Of a DNA stretch of 64,000 bases, positions 1 to 8,953 are shown piece by piece (positions within the stretch are counted from its first letter, which is position 1; every line of letters starts with the position of its first letter). A program made the translations under genes and the position numbers. The notes beneath the pieces are model-generated. The model searched no databases. It saw nothing but the letters and a program-made list of their open reading frames with translations, and had not been told where the DNA came from. The DNA lies in NCBI RefSeq assembly GCF_002950945.1, contig NZ_CP012673.1:14127501-14191500 (forward strand), given 5' to 3'. This DNA is from Sorangium cellulosum (GTDB taxonomy: Bacteria; Myxococcota_A; Polyangia; Polyangiales; Polyangiaceae).

Positions 1-2
1 GC

Positions 3-3000
3 GAGCGCGCCGTCGGGCCCCCGGCCGACGTGTTCGCGCTCGGCTGCGTCCTCTTCCACTGCCTCACCGGGCGCCCGCCGTTCGTCGGCGACGACATCCA
101 CACCGCGCTGCTCCGCGTCGTCCTCGACGAGGCGCCGCGGCTGCGCGACCTGCGCGCCGACGTCCCCGAGGGCGTCGACGCCGCCGTCGCGCGCATGCTC
201 GCGAAGGACCCGGCGGCGCGGCCCGCCGACGGCGGCGCCGCGGCCGACGAGCTGCTCCAGGTCGGCGAGATCAAGAGCACCCCCCCGGCGCCGATCAGCC
301 GGCGGGGCGGCGCGCTCACGACCGGCGAGCGCCGCACGGTCTGCCTCATGCTCGCGCGCGTCGGCGCCAAGGACGCGGCCTGGCAGGGCCCCACCATGCC
401 GATGACGCTCCCCATGACCATGCCGCTCGCGCGCGCGGCGATCCCGGAGGCGGAGCTCACGCGCGTCGCCGCGCGCTTCGGCGGCGCGCTGCAGACGCTC
501 GCGGACGGCCTGCTCCTCATCACGCTCGAGTGCCGCGGCCTCATCACCGACCAGGCCGCGCGCGCGGCGCGGTGCGCGATCGAGGTGCGCGACCTCATCC
601 CCGGCGTGCAGATGGCGCTCGTCGCCGGCCGCGGCACCGCGGACGACCAGCTCCCGATGGGGCCGACCATCGACCGCGCCGTGCGCCTGCTCGACCGCGC
701 CGCCGGCGGCGCGATCCGCCTCGACGAGGTCATGGCCGGCCTGCTCGACGCGCGCTTCGACGTCGGCGGCGACGCGACCGGGCTCGTGCTCCGCGGCGAG
801 CGCGACCTCAGCGAGGCGGCGCGCACGCTGCTCGGGCGGCCGACGCCGTTCGTCGGGCGCGACCACGAGATCGCGATCCTCGACGCCGTGCTCGACGAGT
901 GCACCTCCGAGCCGACCGCGCGCGCGGTGCTCGTCACGGCGCCGGCGGGGCTCGGCAAGAGCCGGCTGCGCTACGAGTTCCTGCGCCGGGTCGAGGAGCG
1001 GCACGGGCGCGTGCAGGTCTGGCTCGGCCACGCCGACCCGATGAGCGCCGGCTCCCCCTTCGGCCTCCTGCGCCAGATGCTGCGCCGCGAGGCGGGGCTC
1101 TCCGGCGGCGAGCCGCAGGAGCTGCGCGAGCAGCGCCTGCGCGCGCGCGTCGGCCGCACCCTGAGCGGCGGCGACCTCGCGCGCGTCACCGAGTTCCTCG
1201 GCGAGGTCGCCCGCATCCACTTCTCCGACGAGGGCCGGGTCGAGCTGCGCGCCGCGCGCGCCGACCCGATGCTCATGGGCGACCAGATCCGGCGCGCCTT
1301 CGAGGACTTCGTGCTCGCCGAGTGCCGCGCCGAGCCGGTGCTCCTCGTGCTCGAGGACCTCCACTGGGGCGACCTGCCCACGGTGAAGCTCATCGACGCC
1401 GCGCTCGCGCACCGGGACCAGCCGCTCATGGTGCTGGCGCTGGCGCGGCCCGAGATCGAGTCGATCTTCCCGAAGCTCTGGGCCTCGCGCGGCGCGCAGG
1501 AGATCCGGCTGCGCGAGATCGGCAGGAAGGGCAGCGAGCGGCTCGTGCGCGAGGTCCTGGGCGACGCCGTGCCGCCCGAGCTCTGCGCGCGCCTGTGCGA
1601 GCGCGCCGGCGGCAACGCGTTCTACCTCGAGGAGCTCATCCGCGCGGCCGCCTCGGGCAGGACGGAGGCGCTGCCGGAGACGGTGCTCTCGATGGTGCAG
1701 GCGCGGCTCGAGTCGCTCGACGTCGAGGCGCGGCGGGTGCTGCGCGCCGGCAGCGTCTTCGGCCAGAAGTTCTGGCGCGGCGGCGTCGCCGCGCTGCTCG
1801 GCGGCGAGAAGCGGGCCCACCGCGTGGGCGAGTGGCTCTCGGTGCTGGTCGATCGCGAGCTCATCGCGCGCCGGGGCGAGGGGAAGTTCACGGGCGAGGA
1901 GGAGTACACGTTCCGGCACGCGCTCGTGCGCGAGGCGGCGTACGCGACGCTGACCGACGCCGACCGCGCGCTCGGCCACCTGCTCGCGGGCGAGTGGCTG
2001 GAGCGGGTGGGGGAGCGGGACGCGGCGCTGCTCGCCGAGCACTTCGAGCGCGGCGGCGACGCCGAGCGGGCGGTCATCTGGTTCCGGCGCGCGGCGGAGC
2101 AGGCGCTCGGCGCGAACGACTTCCGCGCCGCGATCCAGCGGGCGGAGCAGGGCGTGGCGAGCGCCGAGCGGGACGGCGAGCTCTTCGCGGCGCTGCGCCT
2201 CGTGCAGGCCGAGGCGCACAAGTGGCTCGGCGAGGCGGCCGACGCCGAGCGGTGCGCCGTCATGGCGATGCACGGCTTCCCCAGGAAGAGCGCGCTCTGG
2301 TACGCGGCCGCGGCCGAGGCCGCGTCGATGCGCGTGCGCCTCGGGATGGGCGACCGGCTCGCGGACCTCGTGGCGGAGCTCCGCGGCGGCGGGACGAGCC
2401 CGGGGGACGCCGGCGGCGACCGGCCCCCCATCTACATCGACGAGGCGACCGGCCCTTGCGTGAGCGCGCTGGCGCGCATCGCGGGGTCGCTCCTGCACGG
2501 CGGCCTGTACGCCGCGGCCGACGAGATCGTGCAGGAGCTCGCGCGCGTGGCGAGGCCGCTCGCCGAGCGGGACGCGGCGGTGGCGGCGCGCATCCACGCG
2601 CTGCGGGCGTCGCGGGCGCTCTGTTACGGCGAGCCGGCCGCGTCGCTGGAGTGGACCGAGCAGAGCATCCCGGCGTACCTCCAGACCGGCGATCTCAGGA
2701 ACGCGTGCCTGAGCCGGGTGAACGCGGCGCACTGCCTCGTGCAGCTCGGCGTGTACGGCCGCGCCGAGGCGGGGCTGCGCGAGGCGCTCGCCGACGCGGA
2801 GCGGATGCGGCTCCACAACGTCGCGGCGTTCGCCAAGCAGAACCTCGGGCTGCTCTGGATGCAGCAGGGCGACCTCGCCGCGGCGCGCACGGTCACCGCC
2901 GAGGCGATCGAGGCGTTCGCGGCGCAGGCGAACCGGCGGCAGGAGGCGCGGGCGCGCGCGTACCTCGCGGCGATCCTGACCCGCCTCGGCAGCCTCGGCG

Positions 3001-3404
3001 CGGCGGACGCCGAGGCGGGCGCGGCCGTGGCGATGCTGGCGCACGTGCCGACGCTCCAGGCGTTCGCGCTCGCGGTGCGCGCGCGGGTGCTGCTCGAGCA
3101 GGGGCGCGCACACGAGGCGCTCGACGTCGCCCGGCGCGGCCTCGGCCTGCTCGTCTCAGTCGGCGGGACCGAGGAGGGCGAGGCGCAGATCCGGCTCGTC
3201 TACGCCGAGTCGCTCCGGGCCGCCGGGCACCACGGCCCCGCGGGCGAGGCGATCGCGCTGGCGATGCAGCGGCTCGTCGCGCGGGCGCAGTGGATCCACG
3301 ACCCCGCGTGGCGGCAGAGCTTCTGCCAGGCGGTGCCGGAGAACGCGAAGACCTTCGCGCTCGCGGCGCTCTGGCAGCAAGAGGTGGAGCCCACGTTCCA
3401 GTGA
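3..3404 (+). CDS. Ser/Thr protein kinase fused to cyclase-like, AAA ATPase and TPR regions (5' truncated)
   Basis: The reading frame is open to the left edge, so the N-terminal kinase lobes lie outside the window. The first visible codons read ERAVGPPADVFALGC, which is kinase subdomain IX (D-V-F-A-L-G). Counting from the GTG at position 30, the end of the kinase fold fills about residues 1-75. A degenerate class III nucleotidyl-cyclase-like segment follows (about 95-265), then an AAA/STAND-type ATPase starting at TPFVGRDHEI with Walker A APAGLGKSR (304-312) and Walker B VLLVLEDLHWGD (about 437-448). The C-terminal half is Ala/Leu/Arg-rich helical sequence typical of TPR repeats. This architecture is common in Sorangium-type myxobacteria and suggests a cytoplasmic signalling protein; its substrates are unknown. 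Kinase and ATPase calls are firm; the cyclase-like label is inferred. Confidence 0.85.
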   Translation, partial: ERAVGPPADVFALGCVLFHCLTGRPPFVGDDIHTALLRVVLDEAPRLRDLRADVPEGVDAAVARMLAKDPAARPADGGAAADELLQVGEIKSTPPAPISRRGGALTTGERRTVCLMLARVGAKDAAWQGPTMPMTLPMTMPLARAAIPEAELTRVAARFGGALQTLADGLLLITLECRGLITDQAARAARCAIEVRDLIPGVQMALVAGRGTADDQLPMGPTIDRAVRLLDRAAGGAIRLDEVMAGLLDARFDVGGDATGLVLRGERDLSEAARTLLGRPTPFVGRDHEIAILDAVLDECTSEPTARAVLVTAPAGLGKSRLRYEFLRRVEERHGRVQVWLGHADPMSAGSPFGLLRQMLRREAGLSGGEPQELREQRLRARVGRTLSGGDLARVTEFLGEVARIHFSDEGRVELRAARADPMLMGDQIRRAFEDFVLAECRAEPVLLVLEDLHWGDLPTVKLIDAALAHRDQPLMVLALARPEIESIFPKLWASRGAQEIRLREIGRKGSERLVREVLGDAVPPELCARLCERAGGNAFYLEELIRAAASGRTEALPETVLSMVQARLESLDVEARRVLRAGSVFGQKFWRGGVAALLGGEKRAHRVGEWLSVLVDRELIARRGEGKFTGEEEYTFRHALVREAAYATLTDADRALGHLLAGEWLERVGERDAALLAEHFERGGDAERAVIWFRRAAEQALGANDFRAAIQRAEQGVASAERDGELFAALRLVQAEAHKWLGEAADAERCAVMAMHGFPRKSALWYAAAAEAASMRVRLGMGDRLADLVAELRGGGTSPGDAGGDRPPIYIDEATGPCVSALARIAGSLLHGGLYAAADEIVQELARVARPLAERDAAVAARIHALRASRALCYGEPAASLEWTEQSIPAYLQTGDLRNACLSRVNAAHCLVQLGVYGRAEAGLREALADAERMRLHNVAAFAKQNLGLLWMQQGDLAAARTVTAEAIEAFAAQANRRQEARARAYLAAILTRLGSLGAADAEAGAAVAMLAHVPTLQAFALAVRARVLLEQGRAHEALDVARRGLGLLVSVGGTEEGEAQIRLVYAESLRAAGHHGPAGEAIALAMQRLVARAQWIHDPAWRQSFCQAVPENAKTFALAALWQQEVEPTFQ

Positions 3405-3601
3405 TCGCGCGCCCGCGGCGCGCTCCCGCCGAGGCTCCTCCGGAATGACACCAGGGCGCCGCCGGCGCGCCCCGGGCCGCCATCCCGGGCGGAACCGCCG
3501 CGGAAATCGTGCGCTTCCGTGCGGGATCTCCCGCAGAGGCTGCGCGGCGCACGCGGCAACTTGACTGGGCATGGAAGGTCCGAGAGGATCTTGCCCAAAT
3601 C

Positions 3602-4972
3602 ATGTATGCAGCGCTTTTTCGTCACGTGCTCTTCCCGTTGTACGAGACGCGGCTCCGAGGCCGGGCCACGCTGACCTACCTCGAGGAGATGGAGCGGTCC
3701 CAGTGGCGCCCGGAGAGCGAGCTCCGGGAGCTCAACTGGCGAAGGATGCTTGAGGCCCTCCGCTTCGCCGAGGAGCGCATCCCCTGGTACCGGCGCCGCT
3801 TCGCCGACTACGGGGTGCGCGTGAAGGACGTACACGCGCCCGAGGATCTCACGAGCTTTCCGGTGCTCACCAAAGCCGATCTGCGCGCCCACGGCGACGA
3901 GCTGCTCGCCGAGGGGTGGACAGGCAAGCTGCATAAGAGCGGTACGGGCGGATCTACCGGGGAGCCGGCGCGGTTCTATTACGACCACGCGACGTACGAG
4001 CACCGGAGCGCGGCGGCGCTGCGGGCCGATCGCTGGGCGGGCGCGGAGATCGGGCAGAGGGAGCTCTACATCTGGGGGATCCCGCCGGTGGAGCCGCGCT
4101 GGAAGAAGTGGAAGCGGCAGCTGCACGAGGCGGCGATCCGGAAGAAGACGGTCAGCGCGTTCAACCTGTCCGAGGCGCGGCTCGCGGAGGTGGTGGACGA
4201 GATCTTCCGTTACCAGCCCAACATCATCGTCGGGTACACGAACCCGCTCTACTACACGGCGCGTTACGCGCTCGACACGGGGCGCAAGCTGCCGGCGCTG
4301 AAGGGGATCATCGCGACGGCAGAGCGGCTCTCGAAGCACCAGCGCGAGACCATCGAGGCGGCGTTCCAGACGCCGGTGTTCGACCGCTACGGCTGTAGGG
4401 AGATGATGCTGATCGGCGCGGAGTGCGAGCGCCACGAGGGCAAGCACCTCAACATGGAGAACATCTTCGTCGAGATCCGCTGTGGCCAGCGGCTCGCGAA
4501 GCCGGGCGAGCCCGGGGAGGTGCTGATCAGCGACCTCGTGTGCCGGTCGATGCCGCTGCTCCGTTACAAGAACGAGGACGTCGCGGTGGTGTCGGACAAG
4601 CCGTGCTCGTGCGGCCGGGGGCTGCCGATGCTCGCGTCGGTGGAGGGGCGGGTGCTCGACATGATCGTAGGGCCGGACGGCCAGCTGCTCGCGGGCGAGT
4701 TCTTCCCGTACTTCTTCAAGGATCACCCGACGGTGGCGCGCTTCCAGGTCCACCAGGACAAGGTGCGGGCGATCACGATCAAGCTCATCCCGGGCGACGG
4801 CTTCAAGCCGGACGTGGCGCAGCTCATCGAGCGCGATCTGCGCCGGTTCCTGGGCGATCGGGCGAACATCCAGGTCCAGATCGTGGACGACATCCCGGTG
4901 ACGAAGGGCGGCAAGTTCCGGATGACGGTCTCCGAGGTGCCCATCGAGTTCGGCCGCGAGGCCGCGGCGTGA
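3602..4972 (+). CDS. CapK/PaaK-like AMP-forming ligase (phenylacetate-CoA ligase family)
   Basis: 456-residue member of the ANL adenylating superfamily, closest in pattern to CapK/PaaK-like proteins found in polysaccharide loci. The AMP-binding loop SGTGGSTGEP lies at residues 113-122, and the C-terminal CSCGRGLP and VEGRVLDMIV segments are typical of the family. I chose the ATG at 3602, which gives the usual MYAALFRHVLFPLYE start; the frame stays open upstream to 3509 but that part looks non-coding. The stop codon overlaps the GTG of the next gene (GTGA), so the ligase and a glycosyltransferase are translationally coupled. This supports a role in surface glycan or capsule assembly rather than phenylacetate degradation, because no paa genes are nearby. 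The acid substrate is unknown. Confidence 0.85.
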   Translation: MYAALFRHVLFPLYETRLRGRATLTYLEEMERSQWRPESELRELNWRRMLEALRFAEERIPWYRRRFADYGVRVKDVHAPEDLTSFPVLTKADLRAHGDELLAEGWTGKLHKSGTGGSTGEPARFYYDHATYEHRSAAALRADRWAGAEIGQRELYIWGIPPVEPRWKKWKRQLHEAAIRKKTVSAFNLSEARLAEVVDEIFRYQPNIIVGYTNPLYYTARYALDTGRKLPALKGIIATAERLSKHQRETIEAAFQTPVFDRYGCREMMLIGAECERHEGKHLNMENIFVEIRCGQRLAKPGEPGEVLISDLVCRSMPLLRYKNEDVAVVSDKPCSCGRGLPMLASVEGRVLDMIVGPDGQLLAGEFFPYFFKDHPTVARFQVHQDKVRAITIKLIPGDGFKPDVAQLIERDLRRFLGDRANIQVQIVDDIPVTKGGKFRMTVSEVPIEFGREAAA

Positions 4973-6162
4973 ACGGCGTCCCCGAGGTCCAGCCGTCGCC
5001 GGGAGCGGCCCCGCGCGCCCGGCTGGACCGGCCTGTGAAGGTCGCCCACGTGGTGCTCGCGCTCAACGTGGGTGGGCTCGAGCGCGTCGTGCTCCGGCTG
5101 CTCGAGCGGATGGAGCGCGGCCGGTTCGTGCCGGTGGTGTGTGCGCTGCAGGAGCCGGGCGCGCTGGCGGACGAGCTCGCGCGGCTCGACGTGCCGCTCG
5201 TGGTGGTGGCGCGCAAGCCCGGGCTCGATCCGGGGCTGTCGGTGCGGCTCGCGGCGTGGCTGCGGCGCGAGGGGGTGCGGCTGGTCCACACGCACAACCC
5301 GGGTCCGCACCTGTACGGCGCGCTCGCCGCGGCGCTGGCGCGCGCCGCGAGCCTGCCGGCGCGGGACGCGGGCGGGCCGCGCGTGGTGCACACGAAGCAC
5401 GGGCGCAACTACCCGACGGACAAGCGGAAGGTGCTGGTCAACCGGGTGGCGACGGCGCTGACCGACCGGGTCGTGGCGGTGAGCGACGACGCGCGGGCGG
5501 TCGCGCTCGACGTGGAGCGGGTCGATCCGGCGAAGGTGGTGACGATCTTGAACGGCGTCGACACCGAGGTGTTCCGGCCGGGCGACGCGGGCGCGGCGCG
5601 GGCGCGGCTCGGCGTGCCGGCGGCGGGCTACCACGTGGGCTGCGTGGCGCGGCTCTCGCCCGAGAAGGATCACGCGACGCTGCTGGCCGCGTTCGCGCGG
5701 CTCCGCGAGGTGCGCCCCGACGCGCACATGACGCTGATCGGCGACGGCCAGCTCCGGCCGGCGCTCGAGCAGCAGGCGTCGCGGCTCGGGCTCGGCGGCG
5801 CGGTGACGTTCGCGGGGACGCGCGGCGACGTGGCGGAGCTCTTGCCGGCGTTCGACGTGTTCGCGCTCGCGTCGCTGACCGAGGGCATCTCGCTGACGCT
5901 GATCGAGGCGGCCGCGGCGGGGCTGCCGATCGTGGCCACACGTGTCGGGGGCAACCCCGAGATCCTGCGGGAGGGCGAGACGGGGCTGCTCGTGTCGCCC
6001 GGCGCGCCCGAGACGCTGGCGGCGGCGCTCGAGGCGGTGGCGGTCCGGGACGACCGCGCCGAGATGGGCCTGCGCGGCCGCGCGCGGGTGGTCGAGCGCT
6101 TCGGGATCGAGCGCATGGCGCGCGCGTACGAGGATCTGTACGACGAGGTGCTCGGGGGGTAG
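4969..6162 (+). CDS. GT4-family glycosyltransferase
   Basis: 397-residue GT-B glycosyltransferase. The N-terminal acceptor domain begins VKVAHVVLALNVGGLERV, typical of GT4 proteins. The C-terminal donor-binding part has GCVARLSPEKDH, a central NGVDTEVF motif and the E-x7-E element in EGISLTLIEAAAAGLPIVAT. The GTG start overlaps the upstream TGA by four bases. A second in-frame GTG at 5035 (VKVAHV) is a possible alternative start that drops a Pro/Ala-rich leader. Coupling to the CapK-like ligase suggests the two build or decorate the same cell-surface glycan. Sugar donor and acceptor cannot be read from the sequence. Confidence 0.88.
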   Translation: MNGVPEVQPSPGAAPRARLDRPVKVAHVVLALNVGGLERVVLRLLERMERGRFVPVVCALQEPGALADELARLDVPLVVVARKPGLDPGLSVRLAAWLRREGVRLVHTHNPGPHLYGALAAALARAASLPARDAGGPRVVHTKHGRNYPTDKRKVLVNRVATALTDRVVAVSDDARAVALDVERVDPAKVVTILNGVDTEVFRPGDAGAARARLGVPAAGYHVGCVARLSPEKDHATLLAAFARLREVRPDAHMTLIGDGQLRPALEQQASRLGLGGAVTFAGTRGDVAELLPAFDVFALASLTEGISLTLIEAAAAGLPIVATRVGGNPEILREGETGLLVSPGAPETLAAALEAVAVRDDRAEMGLRGRARVVERFGIERMARAYEDLYDEVLGG

Positions 6163-6168
6163 GGCGGC

Positions 6169-6200
6169 GGGCCCGGATCGATCAGGGGGGACCCGGGCCC
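6169..6200 (+). terminator. Stem-loop after the glycosyltransferase gene
   Basis: GGGCCCGG (6169-6176) pairs perfectly with CCGGGCCC (6193-6200) across a 16-nt loop, seven bases after the stop codon. There is no T-run, so this is a terminator-like hairpin rather than a classical intrinsic terminator. Confidence 0.4.
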
Positions 6201-6327
6201 ATCCCGCCGTCCCCCGGAGCTCCCGTGTCTGGCTGCCTTCGCGCGCGGTGGAGACTGCGTCCCGAGGCCCTATTGGCTCCCCGAACCATGGGCGGCGAGC
6301 TCGCTTCGACGCCACGACGGGTACGGA

Positions 6328-7260
6328 ATGGCTGACGAGATGACTGGAGCAGATGCGTCCACGTCCGAGCTCGCCGCGGCGCGGCAGCGGATAGAGGCGC
6401 TGGAGAAGGCGCTGGCGGAGTCGCAGGCGGCGCTGGCGGCGTCGCGGTCGGCGCACCAGAGCCTGTACGACATGCTCATGCACGCGCCGACGCCGGTCGC
6501 CTTCTGGCGCGGCGATGATTTCGTGTTCGCCTTCGTGAACCCGGCGTACAGCGCCGCCCTGCCAGATCGCGAGTTCCTGGGCAAGCCGCTCCTCGACGTC
6601 CTCCCCGAGGCGAAGGTGCAAGGCTTCTGGGATCTGATCGAGAATGTCTATCGCACCGGCCAGCCGTTCATGGGCAACGAGATGCTCGTGGTGATCCCGA
6701 ACCAGGACACTGGCCGCGACGAGCAGCGCTGGCTCAACGTCGTGTACGCGCCCGTCCGCGATGGCGCGGGCGAGATCATCGGCGTGTGCCACTTCGGCGT
6801 CGAGATCACCGAGCAAGTGCGGGCGCGGCAGGCGGCGGAGGCGAAGGCCGAGGAGCTCCGGCAGAGCGCCGCGCTGATCGCGGCGCAGCAGGAGACGATC
6901 CGTGTGCTCGGCACGCCGCTCCTCCCCCTCGCGCCCGGGGTGCTGGCGATGCCCCTCATCGGGCCGATCGACACCCGGCGCTCGGAGCAGATCCTGGAGG
7001 GGCTGCTCCAGGGGGTCGCGAAGGAGGGCGCCACCCTGGTGATCCTGGACGTCACCGGCGTCGAGACGATCGACACACAGGCGGCCAACAGCCTGATGCG
7101 GGCCGCTCAGGCCGTGCGGCTGCTCGGGGCCCGCGTGCTCGTCACCGGCATTCAAGCCGCGATGGCGCAGGTCCTCGTGCAGCTCGGCGTGGATCTGAGC
7201 GGCATCGCCACTTATGGCACGCTGCGGTCGGGGATCGCGGCGGCGATGAAGGCGAGGTAG
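6328..7260 (+). CDS. PAS-STAS regulator (RsbR-like)
   Basis: 310-residue cytoplasmic protein. A short coiled coil (about 12-45) leads into a PAS domain (about 48-165, with FVNPAYSAALPD and PVRDGAGEIIGVCHFGVEI). A linker helix and a STAS domain follow (about 198-305; MPLIGPIDTRRSEQI, LDVTGVETIDTQAANSL). The layout matches RsbR co-antagonists, where STAS phosphorylation by an RsbT-like kinase controls partner switching. T250 in ETIDTQ sits where RsbR-type proteins carry a phosphorylatable residue; the second site, usually in an AQT motif, reads AQV here. No RsbS/RsbT partner lies next to it. A paralogue is at 11644-12813. The PAS ligand is unknown. Confidence 0.85.
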   Translation: MADEMTGADASTSELAAARQRIEALEKALAESQAALAASRSAHQSLYDMLMHAPTPVAFWRGDDFVFAFVNPAYSAALPDREFLGKPLLDVLPEAKVQGFWDLIENVYRTGQPFMGNEMLVVIPNQDTGRDEQRWLNVVYAPVRDGAGEIIGVCHFGVEITEQVRARQAAEAKAEELRQSAALIAAQQETIRVLGTPLLPLAPGVLAMPLIGPIDTRRSEQILEGLLQGVAKEGATLVILDVTGVETIDTQAANSLMRAAQAVRLLGARVLVTGIQAAMAQVLVQLGVDLSGIATYGTLRSGIAAAMKAR

Positions 7261-7359
7261 CCGTCCCTCGAGGTCCCGGCGGTCGGCGTCGCTCATTCCA
7301 TGCTTCCGGCAGCGCTCCAGGGGGCCATGGAGCGAAGATGCCCCGGCCCGGGAGGACCG

Positions 7360-7830
7360 ATGGACATGAGGTATCCTGCTCTTCTGATCGCGTCTCTGGT
7401 CATGAGCGCGTGCTCGGCTTACCGGCTCCATGAGGCCGAGATGCCGGGCGCTCCCCCGCGCGGCGCTGGGCGCATCTGCGTGCTCCGGTCGAGCGCCTCG
7501 GCGTGGGCCGCGACGTTCGTGGTGCGCGACAACGGCAGGCTCGTCGGTGCGACGCGCGGGGGCACGTTCTTTTGCTATTTCGCCGGCGTCGGGCGGCACC
7601 ACATCACCTCGGAGTCGGACGGCACGGACGAGGCCACCGTCGTCGTGGCGGACGGCCGCCGGTATTACCTGGAGCAGGACACCAGCAACACGTTCGGTTA
7701 CGTGAGGGCCGACCTCAGGTGGGTGGATGAGCAGACCGGATACGAGATGATGCGGGGCAGCGAGCACAGCGCGCTGGTCGACGCGCCGGACGGCGAGGTG
7801 TTGCGAAGCGGGGTGGCGCCGGCGAGATAA
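7360..7830 (+). CDS. Small lipoprotein, possibly DUF2846-like
   Basis: 156-residue predicted lipoprotein. The N-terminus MDMRYPALLIASLVMSAC ends in a lipobox with Cys18 as the lipidation site. I chose the ATG at 7360 because it gives a normal signal peptide; the frame runs further upstream to 7300 without one. The mature part contains RICVLRSS, a central GATRGGTFFCYF turn and ADGRRYYLEQD, resembling DUF2846-type domains, but this is a weak pattern match. A direct role cannot be assigned. It is followed by the tandem-repeat region rather than by another gene on the same strand. Confidence 0.6.
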   Translation: MDMRYPALLIASLVMSACSAYRLHEAEMPGAPPRGAGRICVLRSSASAWAATFVVRDNGRLVGATRGGTFFCYFAGVGRHHITSESDGTDEATVVVADGRRYYLEQDTSNTFGYVRADLRWVDEQTGYEMMRGSEHSALVDAPDGEVLRSGVAPAR

Positions 7831-7894
7831 CGCGGCGTCGCTGGTCGTCCATCGCACGGGCCGGGCAAGGTCGCTCAACCTGGAGCGGGTCGCG

Positions 7895-8030
7895 GTTGAG
7901 CCGACCCGGGTTGAGCCGACCCGGGTTGAGCCGACCCGGGTTGCGCGTGGACCGGACCCGGGTTGCGCGTGGAGCCGACCCGGGTTGCGCGTGGAGCCGA
8001 CCCGGGTTGAGCCGACCCGGAGCCGACCCG
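7895..8030. repeat. 15/22-bp mixed tandem array with upstream inverted copy
   Basis: Head-to-tail units of GTTGAGCCGACCCGG (15 bp) at 7895, 7910 and 7925, then three 22-bp versions at 7940, 7962 and 7984. The 22-bp version is the same unit with CGCGTGG inserted after GTTG; the first copy is slightly degenerate. One more 15-bp unit (8006-8020) and a partial copy to 8030 follow. Just upstream, GCTCAACC (7873-7880) is inverted relative to GGTTGAGC (7894-7901), giving an 8-bp stem with a 13-nt loop. There are no CRISPR-like spacers. The remaining bases of the 7831-8191 gap hold only the promoter candidate listed next. Confidence 0.85.
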
Positions 8031-8093
8031 TCGCGGGCGCGTTTTCCCGGAGGCGAGCGACGAGGCCGACACAATTCCGGCGCCTCTCGTCGC

Positions 8094-8123
8094 TTGACCT
8101 GGGTCTTTGTCGCCGTGGATTAT
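8094..8123 (+). promoter_or_regulatory. Possible sigma70-type promoter of the SDR gene
   Basis: TTGACC (8094-8099) and GATTAT (8118-8123) are separated by 18 bp, in an otherwise GC-rich gap, about 70 bp before the SDR start. This is a pattern match only; the spacing is acceptable and the -10 is imperfect. Confidence 0.3.
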
Positions 8124-8191
8124 TGCCGAGCACGGCCGCTTCGGCGCTGAGGCCACGGAGGCCCTCGCGATGGAGCGGCGCGCGAGGTCCC

Positions 8192-8947
8192 ATGCTGCTT
8201 CTCGAGAACAAGGTCATCATCGTCACGGGCGCGACGTCGGGGATCGGCGCTGCTGCGGCAGTCGAGGCGGCCCGCCAGGGCGCGAAGGTCGTGGCGGCGA
8301 GCCGCCGGGCCGACCGGGGAGAAGAGGTCGTCGCCCGGATCCGCGCCGAGGGCGGTGAGGCGCTGTTCGTCCGCACCGACGTCACCAAGGACGACGAGAT
8401 CGAGGCGCTCGTCGCGTCGGCGCTGCGCGCCTACGGGCGGCTGGACGGCGCCTTCAACAACGCCGGGATCCCCGGTCCTGTCGGCACGCTGGAGCAGATT
8501 TCGGCCGACGATTACCGGGCGCTGCTCGCGGCGAACCTGGACTCCATCTTCGTCAGCATGAAGCACGAGATCCGGGCGATGAAGGAGACCGGCGGCGGTT
8601 CCATCGTGAACTGCTCCTCCATCCTGGGCACCGTCGGCGGTCCGAGCTTCAGCCCCTACGTCACGGCCAAGCACGGGGTCCTCGGGCTCACCAAGGCCGC
8701 GGCCATCGATTACGCGGCGAGCGGCATCCGCGTGAACGCCGTGCAGCCGGGGCCGGTGAGCACCGAGATCTGGGGCCACGTGAAGAATTCGGATCCGATC
8801 TATCAGGCCATCATCGCGGGCACGGTGATGGGCCGCGCGGCGAGCTCCGAGGAGGTGGCGCGGCCGGTCGTGTTCCTGCTCTCCGACTGGGCTTCTTACA
8901 TCACCGGCACGTCGCTCCTCGTGGACGGCGGGTACACGATCCGGTGA
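8192..8947 (+). CDS. Short-chain dehydrogenase/reductase (classical SDR)
   Basis: 251-residue NAD(P)-dependent oxidoreductase. The cofactor motif is VTGATSGIG (11-19), the structural NNAG motif lies at about 89-92, and the catalytic triad is Ser142/143, Tyr156 and Lys160 (SPYVTAKHG). Length is normal for a classical SDR, and the C-terminus GTSLLVDGGYTIR is typical. The ATG at 8192 follows a GAGG element and begins right at the beta1 strand; upstream in-frame sequence translates the repeat array and is not coding. No dedicated pathway partner is adjacent, so the substrate is unknown. Confidence 0.88.
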   Translation: MLLLENKVIIVTGATSGIGAAAAVEAARQGAKVVAASRRADRGEEVVARIRAEGGEALFVRTDVTKDDEIEALVASALRAYGRLDGAFNNAGIPGPVGTLEQISADDYRALLAANLDSIFVSMKHEIRAMKETGGGSIVNCSSILGTVGGPSFSPYVTAKHGVLGLTKAAAIDYAASGIRVNAVQPGPVSTEIWGHVKNSDPIYQAIIAGTVMGRAASSEEVARPVVFLLSDWASYITGTSLLVDGGYTIR

Positions 8948-8953
8948 TGAACC

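Noticed and set aside
530..3448. 972-codon plus-strand frame inside the large kinase gene
   Set aside because: Arg/Ala-rich shadow of the kinase-AAA-TPR reading frame; no recognisable motif.
3571..3602. Longer N-terminus of the CapK-like ligase from 3509
   Set aside because: The extra 31 residues are not typical of the family, while MYAALFRHVL at 3602 is.
7895..8030. CRISPR array
   Set aside because: Repeats are contiguous with no unique spacers, and no cas genes are present.
4723..8388. 1221-codon open frame on the minus strand
   Set aside because: It runs antisense to the ligase, glycosyltransferase, PAS-STAS and lipoprotein genes, all of which have clear domains. Its translation is Arg/His/Pro-rich with no motif, as expected for an opposite frame in very GC-rich DNA.
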